Program-made: the position numbers and the translations under genes | Shown: positions 55,400 through 64,000 of the stretch, one piece after another | How positions within the stretch are numbered: position 1 is the stretch's first letter | How the letters are laid out: each line of letters opens with the position of its first letter | Assembly (NCBI RefSeq): GCF_000787575.1 | Contig: NW_012236530.1 | Location: 1,246,734 to 1,310,733, forward strand | Source: Acytostelium subglobosum LB1 | Lineage: Eukaryota; Evosea; Eumycetozoa; Acytosteliales; Acytosteliaceae | Length of the DNA stretch: 64,000 nucleotides | Reading direction: 5' to 3' | Notes under the pieces: generated by a model | The model's input: only the letters and a program-made list of their open reading frames with translations | What the model was told of the DNA's origin: nothing | Databases searched by the model: none

Positions 55400-57335
55400 A
55401 TGTACAGTTTGATTATTAAAGTGTCAAAGCAATATACTATACCCTCTGATTCAAAGGTCGATATGAAGCCATCTGCAATATCTTCAACAACAACATCATC
55501 ATCATCATCATCGTCTACAGTGAACATACCTATACCTCTTGTGGCCACTGTCATTTCAACATCACCTACGTCACCAAACAAAGTTACATCGACCAGTGGT
55601 TCAGGCTCACCTCTCTCCCTATCATTATCAACATTGGCAGCCAGTGGAGATGGTGGAAGTAGTAGTGGTATAAGTGGTCCATCATCATCATCATCATCGT
55701 CGTCATCATTATCAAAGAAACAACAACAATTACTTGTACCATCATCAATCATTCGAGAAGACACAAACAACAACAACAATAACAATGATCAAGATAATAA
55801 CAATAACAACAATGCCAGTGGAAGTGGAAGTGGCAGTGGCAGTGGCAGTGGAAGTGGAAGTGGAAATAGACCAAGGATCAAACTGTCTGGTGGCAGTCCA
55901 GGCACAATACAACAAGCAAACAGTTGCATACCATTCTTCTTTGGCAACCCTCGTATCGAAGTGACCGAAGGTGTCATCCACCTCTTTGTCAACTCTGAAT
56001 TATCCAAGCTACAACAGAACACTTCATTTTGTAACCTACCCGTAAGTAGTCTACCCTTCTCCCGCTATCCCACTGGGACTATCCCAATCAATCACTCAAT
56101 CACTCACTTACTCATTCAATCAATCAATCACACATGAATAGACCACACGAAGTAACATTATATGTATAGAATCAATACCATCTTATGTATCTATACCTGA
56201 CTTGATACATTACTTTAACAATGGAATCGAGTCGATATCGGATATGAAGGTGATTCGGGACGCTTCACCCAATCGATATATGGTGTTGTTGCGCTTCCAC
56301 GATCAGCCGCACGCCGACGAGTTCTATCAATTGTACAATGGCAAGCAGTTCAACTCGTTCGAGCCAGAGACTTGTATATTGATGTTTGTGGCCAAGGTCG
56401 AGTACTGCTCGCCGTCCAACCAGCTGCTGCTACCGGCACCTGGTGGCACGATCGAGCTGCCGACATGCCCCGTGTGCCTCGAGCGCCTGGACTCGTCGAC
56501 CACGGGCATCGTCACGGTGCTCTGCCATCACACATTTCACTGCGACTGTCTGGCCAAGTGGCGCGGCGACAACACCTGTCCGGTGTGCCGCTACGTGCAG
56601 ATCCCCGAAGTCGAGGCGAACAATGTGTGCGCCGAGTGCAACTCGACCGAGTCGCTCTGGATCTGCATCATCTGTGGCAACGTCGGATGCTCGCGATACG
56701 TCAACTCTCACGCCAACCATCATTACGAGCAGACGATGCATACATACGCACTAGAGCTAGAGACACAGCGTGTATGGGACTATGCCGGCGATGGCTATGT
56801 CCACCGACTTATCCAGAACCGTGCCGATGGCAAGGTGCTTGAGCTACCCAACCCACACGCCAGCTCGGACGCACGCACCGGCTCGCATCTCAAGGAGGAG
56901 AAGATCGAGTCGATCGCCATGGAGTACAACTTTTTGTTGACCAGCCAGCTGGAGCAGCAGCGCGCATACTTTGAGCAGCAGCTGGCAAGGATCGAGAAGG
57001 AAGCCATCCACAGCACGAGCGTAATGAAGGAGGAGATGGATAGGATCAACAACAGGTGGCAGAGCAAGTGTCAGCGACTGAAACAAAAGATGGACGAGAT
57101 GGACAAGGAGACCAAGTTCCTGCGACAGATCAACGATGCCATGCGTGAGAAGCAGGACAAGTTCAAAGAGATGGAAGGGGACAAGGAACAAAAGATCATC
57201 GAACTATCCGAAGAGCTACGAGACATGCGATTCTTTATCGGTGCACAAAAGACCATTGGAGAGAATAGTGAGATGAAGGATGCTTCACTCTTTGTTCCAG
57301 CGCCAATCAAGAAGAAGAACAATAAAAAGAAGTGA
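55400..57335 (+). CDS. BRAP2 (BRCA1-associated protein 2 / IMP) E3 ligase, 611 aa
   Basis: BRAP2 is a RING ligase that restrains Ras-ERK signalling and nuclear import. Two exons: 55400-56041 and 56142-57335. The first 150 residues are a Ser/Thr/Asn/Gly-rich head with a (SG)n run. The BRAP2 RRM-like domain is at about residues 170-330 (TRSNIICIESIPSYVSIPDLIHYF then PNRYMVLLRFHDQPHADEFY). The RING-H2 is CPVCLERLDSSTTGIVTVLCHHTFHCDCLAKWRGDNTCPVC. The UBP zinc finger follows (CAECNSTESLWICIICGNVGC...H). A coiled coil covers the last 150 residues and a basic tail (KKKNNKKK) ends the protein. Domain order is exactly that of animal BRAP. Confidence 0.94.
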
Positions 57336-57493
57336 TCGTCGTCCTTGTCATTGATTGGCTTGGTCAGTCCCATAAATTAAAACAAAGTTGAGTGATCACA
57401 CCCACACCTTGTTCATGATCAAAGAGATACTTATTCGACTCATGAGTCGATATAGTTATACATATACAACAGGACACGACAGGATACTATACA

Positions 57494-57796
57494 ATGGAGA
57501 ATAAGGACAATCATTTACTTAATCTAAAGGTTATGAGACTTAGTAAACCTCATATACCAACTAATAATGCAGTATTATGTGAGAGAGATGATATAATGAA
57601 TGATATATTACTGCCTTCATCTGTACAGTTAGGTAATAATGATACGAATGGTGGAGGTATCGAAGCATTGGGTATATCATCAATGCTACTACTTCAATCT
57701 GGTATCATCTACCTCGGAGAGATCTTCACCAGCTACATCACACTCAACAATCATTCTACTCAAGACGTCAATAATGTCTTTATCAAAGTATGTTTG

Positions 57797-57835
<39 letters not shown>

Positions 57836-59309
57836 GACGTCTAACTAACTACTACTATGACAGGTTGAGCTACAGACCACTACACAGAGGATACCTTTGC
57901 TAGACTCTGAACAGAATCCAATCAAGAAGTTTGGCCCAGGCTTCAACAGCGACTTTGTTGTACAGCGTGAGGTCAAGGAGTCTGGTCCCAACATGTAGGT
58001 CATCAAAGTGTTATCATTCAGTCGTGCTCCTTACTCATACATACACTCACTCTCTAGTCTATGCTGCGCTGTCAACTATACTACACTGGAGGGCGAGGTA
58101 CGCAAGTTTAAGAAGTTCTTCAAGTTCCAGGTCATGAATCCACTGATCATCAAGACAAAGATACAGAACCTACCAGTAAGTTGTGTTACAAATCACTAGA
58201 TGATCGATCACTAACAACAAACGTACATAGAATTTACTATTTCTGGAAGCATGCTTGGAGAATGCAACACAAGGCTCATTGTTCATTGAGTCAATAGCGT
58301 TTGAACCGACAGAGTTGTTCACTGTAACACCAATCAATGATAATACAGTCAGTGGTATGACGATCCCTGGCAGCACATCATCCAATCCAACTTCACCGAC
58401 TGTAGCCTCAGCGGCATCCAATCCAATCAAAAGCAGCTTAGAGTATGTGTAATTGACTGACTATGACATGTCCATGACTAACCAATCACAATCCATCCAG
58501 TCCATCAATGATATTGGCAGAGTTGAGAGCTGCTTCCAATGTTGTATTTTTAAAGGAGGGCACTAGCAGACACTACCTGTTCAAGATAGCGCCAAAGGAC
58601 CCAAATGACTTTGACACAAAGGTAAGATGGCGTTGGAGACAGGCCAAAGATCAAAGGACCGCACTAACAACCTCATTTCAAACTGCAGAACTCACCATCG
58701 TTGGGCAAGTTGGACATCACTTGGAGATCATATCTTGGAGAGATTGGAAGACTGAAGACAGCGTTCATTCAACGCAAGGTCAACTTGGAGGATGTAGAGT
58801 GCATACTCACAAAGATACCAAAGGTGGAGTTGGAGAAACCATTCGTTGTGACATCGAGGATAATCAACAAGACCAACAGAATACTTCATCCACTGTTTGT
58901 GCTGGTCAGGAACAAGATGGAGGGCATCCTCATCAATGGCCATCTGCCAAGGATTGGCGCACTGCAGCCAAACAGCTCATTGGACATTGACATTGAGATG
59001 TTCCCATTGAAGCCTGGCATGCAACAAATTGCTGGCTTGGCCATCAAACTACTGGAGACATCACAGTCGGATAGCTCATCATCGCTGAACAACCTCACAT
59101 CATCTTCGTCATCACTCGCATCGTCTGTGGGCGGCGTCGGTGGTGTCGCGGCTGGTGCGCCACCCGCCGCACCCAAGAACTACTATGAGCTTGGCGTGTT
59201 GGCTGATGTCTTTGTCGAGAACAACAATGCATCATCGTCAACAACACAACCATTCTTCCAAGAGGTGTCCAAGGGCAATCGCAACTCCATCTTCCCCAAG
59301 ACTAAATAA
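57494..59309 (+). CDS. TRAPP complex subunit 13 (TRAPPC13), 498 aa
   Basis: TRAPPC13 belongs to the TRAPPIII-type tethering complex that activates Rab1/Rab GTPases in secretion and autophagy. Six exons: 57494-57787, 57864-57994, 58058-58175, 58231-58442, 58501-58621 and 58689-59309. Conserved text includes [58 protein letters not shown] and [20 protein letters not shown] Ser/Gly/Ala-rich insert near the C-terminus (about residues 440-465) is amoeba-specific low complexity. Intron 1 is a pure (GATT)n run, opposite in orientation to most introns here. It converges on the DPD gene. Confidence 0.93.
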
Positions 59310-59330
59310 ACTTCCACCAACCAAGTCCAC

Positions 59331-59346
59331 GCCTTTCGCGAAAGGC
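59331..59346. terminator. Perfect 16-bp palindrome GCCTTTCGCGAAAGGC between converging genes
   Basis: It lies 22 nt after the TRAPPC13 stop. The RNA could form a 6-bp stem with a CGCG loop. CpG-rich in an AT-rich context. Termination or 3'-end role is inference. Confidence 0.5.
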
Positions 59347-59466
59347 ACTAGGTACTTGATCATGTAGCAATGTAAATGATATAATATTGTTTTATTTGTT
59401 GAAAGGTTGGTTATATGTCTGTCTTCCTATCTATCTCTTGGCTGTACCTCTTCCTCGCTCATTCTC

Positions 59467-62421
59467 TTAAGCTGGTACCAATCCACGCTGGGGAATATAA
59501 GGGATCTTCCTGGGTACCATGGTAATACAGTCGATAATAGGACATACAGAGAGACACAAGTTACATCCAGTGCAGTTGTCGGTGACATTGGGGATATGTG
59601 TCTTGGCATCGAACTTAATGGCAGTGTATCCACTGTCGTTACATGTCCTGTTGAGGTTTGAGTGATTGATATGTTAGTGAATGATGATGGACTTGGATTG
59701 TGTCATCTGATACATACATGTAGCACTTGCCACAGTTGATACACAGGTCTTCATCGATAAGGGCCACGACTTGTTCCTTGTTGTTAAGGTCATTGTAGAC
59801 ACCGATTCTTGGGATGGCTCTGTTGACTTGGTCATGCACTGATGGCACAGGCTTGGTCTGTGGTGCAGCCTCGGGGACAACGGGCTTGGCCTGCAGGTCC
59901 AGAGTCTGATTCTCAGCGAACTCTTGTTGGTTTCTCTCCTTCTGGTAGTTACCAAAGCGTGGCAGGTTGTTATACTTCTTGCGCGAGGCCCATGAGGTGA
60001 GTGACAGGGGTGGCGATTGGCCGTCCCACTGGAGCAGATCCTCTCTCGATTGCATGTACAGGTAGGTCTTGAGACCAGTGATGTAGTCTTGGACGACGGT
60101 GAAGTCCTGATTCTGGACGGCTGAACAGATCTGGATTACACCAGCACCACAGTGAAGGAACTGGATACAGGTGTCAGCAGAGTCAGCACCACCTGTGGCC
60201 ATGATTGGGAAGTCGGGAAGCGCACGACGGATCGAACTGACAGCACGAAGGGCCATTGGACGGGTGGCGTTACCACTGACACCTCCGTAGGTGGTCCTCT
60301 TCTCGGAACCGATGGCGGGCCAGGCGTTGGAATCACCCTTCAAGCTCATCAGGCCAGAGACTGTGTTGATGGCGGTGACACCAGAGGCACCACCAGTGTG
60401 GGCGGCCATGGCAATCTCCTTGACCTCAGTGACGTTTGGTGTCAACTTGGCAAAGAATGGGATCTTGATTGCCTCGCGCACCCACTTACAGATGTGCAGC
60501 ACCAGGTCTGGGTTCTGGCCACAGGCAAGACCCATACCACGCTCACCCATACCGTGTGGACAGGAGAGGTTGAGCTCGAGGGCGTCGGCACCGCTGGCCT
60601 CGGCCATCTTGGCCAACTCTTGCCAGTCATCCTTGTTGAATCCACACATGATCGATGCGATCACTATCTTGCTGGGGAAGTCGCGCTTCAGCTCTGTGAC
60701 GGCCTTGCACCAGTAGTGGCAAGTCTTCTCACTGATAAGCTCGATGTTGAGGAAGGCGCCTTGGCCAGGGCCAAAGTGATGACCGCTGGTTGTACCACGA
60801 ACAATACGTGGAGACACATTGGTGACGAGATCCTTGTCCAATGAGAAGGTCTTTGTGACGGCGAAGCCCCAGCCTTGCTCGAATGAACGACGGATCATCG
60901 AGGCGGACGTGCAGGGTGTGGCGGAGGCCAGACCGAACGGGTTCTCAAACTTGAGGCCACAAAAGTCGATGCTAATGTCAACCAAGTCGATTGGTGTGAA
61001 GAAGTTTGGAAGCTGGGGAGAGTCTGGGATGGGGATACCATGAAGCGACTGTAGGTACTTGTGGATGTTCCATGATGCAGTCTTTCCATCGTTGACAGCC
61101 TCGACTGTGGTACCGTTGCCAATGAGATCACCACCACAGAACAACCATTCCTGGTTGGTGGCCTGCATGGTCATTTGGTCGACGTCAGCCAAACCGTGTC
61201 TGGTAAACTTCAATGGCTTGCATGATTCTGCTACCTCACCAATCTGACTACCAAAGGCAGAGATGATGTAGTCACACTTGACACGGAAGAACTGGTCCTC
61301 ATCGACGGCGTACTGGCCATCCTCGCCCTTCTCTGTCTTGTAGAACTCGAGTGCGACGATCTTTCCCTCGCGACGAATCACCTGTTTGGGCAACACAAAT
61401 GGAAGGAACTCGCAACGCTCATCCTTGGCAATATCAACCTCTTCGGGAACGGCACGCATGTCGCTGAAACCACGACGGAAGCAGACTGTGACACGGGAGG
61501 CACCACAACGGAAGGCCGAGGTGGCACAATCAAAGGCGGTATCTCCAGCACCCAGCACGACAACACGGCCGCGCAGCTCTGGCAGCTTGCTCGAGCATCC
61601 ACACATGCCTGGCTTTGATCCCTTGGACACCAGTGGCAGGTAGTCCTTGGATGTGTAGAAGCCCTCAGCAACAGTGAGGCCTTGGAAGACCTTGTCAATC
61701 TTGGCCTCGGGCATACCAATACCAAGGTACACGGCTTCGTAGCCCTGAGCCTTGAGTGACTCTACAGTGAAGCCATTGTCGCCCAGCTTCTTGCCATAGA
61801 CCACCTTGACGCCCAGGTCCTTCATGAGCTTGACCTCAAACTCGACGACGTCGAATGGCAGACGGTACTGGGGGATCTCAGCAGAGCTCAGACCGCCAAC
61901 ATACTCCTCCTTCTCAAAGATTGTGACGTCGGTGTAGCCCAGACGCGCAAGGAAGGTGCCACAAGAGATGGATGTGGGGCCACATCCAATTAGGGCGATC
62001 TTGGCACGGTAGCTCTCTGGCAGCTGGTCCAGTGGTGTAAGCGATGGGTCGCGGATCTGGGGGATGTTCATCTTCTTGAAGACGTCTGTGGCGTACTGTT
62101 GCAGGCCACCGATCTTGATGGCGCCCTCCTCGGTCGAGGCCAGGTTGCAGCCACCCTCACATAGGTTGGACACGGGACACACCATACCACAGGTCAGACC
62201 AACGGGGTTGTCTGAGAAGATAGCCTTGGCAGCGCCGTAATAGTTCTTTGTGGCGATTGAAGAGATGAATGACTTTACATCAAGTTGTGTTGGGCAAGAC
62301 TTTTGGCAAGGTGCATCAGCGCACTTCAAACATCTCTGTGCCTCAAACAATGCACCTCTCTCTGTCAAAGTAGTTGGCTTCACATCGCTAAAGTCATTCT
62401 TTAGTTCACATGCCTTTTAGT

Positions 62422-62454
<33 letters not shown>

Positions 62455-62666
62455 AGAGTTAGTGAAGTAAACAAATTGATTGATCATGAGATACTTACAG
62501 TCTTGCAACGCTCATTCTTCTTCCAATGCTCTTTGTCTTTCTTGCTGACTACTGTTGGCTTGAATGTGGCAAACTTGTTGACGGTGGGATGAAGGTTAAG
62601 AATGCCTTCGATATCATTGACAGCTGAAACATCGCCGCCAGGGTAATGATGTCCACTTTCCATCAT
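59467..62666 (-). CDS. pyd1: Dihydropyrimidine dehydrogenase (NADP+), 1014 aa
   Basis: This enzyme reduces uracil and thymine with NADPH, the first step of pyrimidine breakdown. Three exons: 62666-62499, 62413-59718 and 59647-59467, in phase; human DPD is 1025 aa. N-terminal Fe-S cysteines lie in [19 protein letters not shown] and [26 protein letters not shown]-binding parts follow ([34 protein letters not shown]). The FMN barrel holds [12 protein letters not shown] and the active-site Cys in [10 protein letters not shown]. The last exon completes two [4Fe-4S] motifs ([14 protein letters not shown] and [13 protein letters not shown]). All catalytic residues I can check are present. The exon 2/3 junction splits the Met codon of CYMTCN. 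Confidence 0.97.
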
Positions 62667-63686
62667 GTTATTATTTTTATCTTGTAGTTTGATTGATTAA
62701 TTGAATGAATGAATATAAGTATAAATAATATATATATTGTTATAAGTAAGAATGAATGAATCTGCAGTTTGTTGAATGAGCTTGAGTCAGTCAGTCGATG
62801 GATGAAGATGGGTAGTGTGATGAGCACAAGGTGTGCTTGTTTGCCTTACTTACTTAACACAATTGTGTGGAAGAGTGAGGGTTGTGTGTGGATTGGTAAG
62901 GTTTGGTGTTACAGTGAAAGGTCACCACCTCTAAATAATGCTCAAGATAAGATTGATCACCAGCTCATTCAATTTGGTCACAAATTATATTTGCAAAAAT
63001 GGTGAAGTGTTTAGTTGCATTGTTTTGTGGGGTTCAGACCTTAGATATTTTGGGATTTGAAGTTCTGAAATTACCTCTCTTTATAATCTATTCATCCCAT
63101 TCGTTCGTCCTCGTCCAATCATCAGTTCAACAATATTATGTTAATCATCATCATCTATTCAATCTAACAAGCTATCATCCTATCACTCTTTTTGTATTTG
63201 TTCGAACCCATTCTGTGTTTTAAAAACATATGACCAAGTGTAAATAATAGTTGTTGATATATATATATATTTATTTATATTGATCAATATATATATATAT
63301 ATAAATTATTTGTGTAAATGTAGACTTGTCTAGACTGCATTCTGTATCCAGAGTCGACTTCATCTTGTTCGAATAAGTTATCGACATGTGCAGGAAAACA
63401 AAATGCATTGGTGGGTTTACGTCAACATTGTTTTTGGGGTTATGCAAAGATTGACTTGGCTTGCTTGGTATCCTATCCCAAACAAACAAAGTCTTGGCAG
63501 GAATGAATGATTGACTTACTCACGCACCACAAGTACTAGTATCCCAAAACATCATACTACTCTACGACTCTCACTACTACTACTACTACTACTACTTGTA
63601 CACTAATATCACTCAATCACTCAATCAATCATTCAATCAAACATATCAATCATATCAATCATATCAATCAATCAAACAAACATATA
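62667..63686. other. Divergent intergenic region with AT palindrome
   Basis: This 1020-nt stretch separates the DPD start and the next gene. An (AT)n-rich block at 63257-63302 is centred on TATATTGATCAATATA (63276-63291), a perfect palindrome. Short frames at 62769-63223 overlap in different frames and are not supported. Confidence 0.55.
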
Positions 63687-64000
63687 ATGAACGGAGGCAA
63701 TGAATATGCTCCGTTCAATAGGGATCATAGACAGAGTGTATCGTACTCAACAGAACAAGGTCAACAGGCAGTACAACAGAATGTTCTGAGAGAGGTGTAT
63801 AAACAATTCGAGTTGTTGCTGTTGAAGAAGAAGGCAGGTGACCAAAAGGTCACGCTGCGTCAGGGTCTGCTCGTGTCAATACCTCAGGTGGAGAAGGTGT
63901 CCTCGATGAACAGCGTGCAGGTGACACATCAGCTCGAGGTCATGTCCAATGTGCTGGTCAAGATCTCGTCCGAGAGTCTGCACGCCGTGTGCGAGGTGCT
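63687..64000 (+). CDS. Unrecognised protein, N-terminus only
   Basis: The frame from ATG 63687 is open to the window end (104 codons). It reads MNGGNEYAPFNRDHRQSVSY, then a helical stretch LREVYKQFELLLLKKKAGDQKVTLRQGLLVSIPQVEKVSS. Amphipathic helices and no signal peptide suggest a soluble, perhaps complex-forming protein. Third positions are strongly G/C, like well-expressed neighbours. The family is not identifiable from this fragment. Confidence 0.7.
   Translation, partial: MNGGNEYAPFNRDHRQSVSYSTEQGQQAVQQNVLREVYKQFELLLLKKKAGDQKVTLRQGLLVSIPQVEKVSSMNSVQVTHQLEVMSNVLVKISSESLHAVCEV

Noticed and set aside
62769-63223. Two overlapping frames upstream of the DPD gene
   Set aside because: Different frames, no splice logic, low-complexity end; likely promoter or leader DNA.

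Overview
The window looks like nuclear DNA of a social amoeba (Dictyostelia). Short GT-AG introns are filled with CAAT/GATT tetranucleotide runs. There is a family of FNIP-repeat genes with F-box-like N-termini, along with IPT/TIG surface proteins, a sigN/hssA-like midget gene and Q/N/S/T tracts. Coding DNA is clearly less AT-rich than in Dictyostelium discoideum, so another dictyostelid lineage is more likely. Exon boundaries below were placed by hand from GT..AG signals, reading frame and family resemblance. No alignment software was run.

Layout. 1-6.6 kb: a Piezo mechanosensitive channel (minus, C-terminus off the left edge). 7-8.7 kb: a lone FNIP gene. 9.5-14.2 kb: an SPX-only protein, a TIG-like surface protein and proteasome subunit Rpn7. 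14.6-22.5 kb: a tiny sigN-like gene, a GPR137/TOM1-type membrane protein, an unrecognised 508-aa protein and a large TIG surface protein. After 2.2 kb with no visible gene come a PHD-finger protein, a GT49-type glycosyltransferase, a BRCT-WGR-PARP enzyme and a short Sec23/Sec24-type coat protein (24.7-33.4 kb). 33.5-47.4 kb is an accessory block with five FNIP copies on the minus strand, one of them decayed and one with a C-terminal frame slip. It also holds a decayed secreted-repeat gene, a broken Rpn-type nuclease gene and a large Cys/His-repeat protein. 47.7-64 kb returns to housekeeping genes: LSM5, an RRM-PPR-methyltransferase fusion, an FG nucleoporin, BRAP2, TRAPPC13 and dihydropyrimidine dehydrogenase, then the start of an unrecognised gene.

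The housekeeping genes cover protein turnover (Rpn7, BRAP2), RNA metabolism (LSM5, FG nucleoporin, PPR/MTase fusion), trafficking (Sec23/24-like, TRAPPC13, GT49) and pyrimidine catabolism (DPD). They are not an operon; neighbours are often divergent or convergent. The most unusual items are the RRM-PPR-TrmB-like fusion, the Cys/His-repeat protein, a 13-bp palindrome (TGGAAT-N-RTTCCA type) that recurs in introns and spacers, and several candidate structured non-coding elements.
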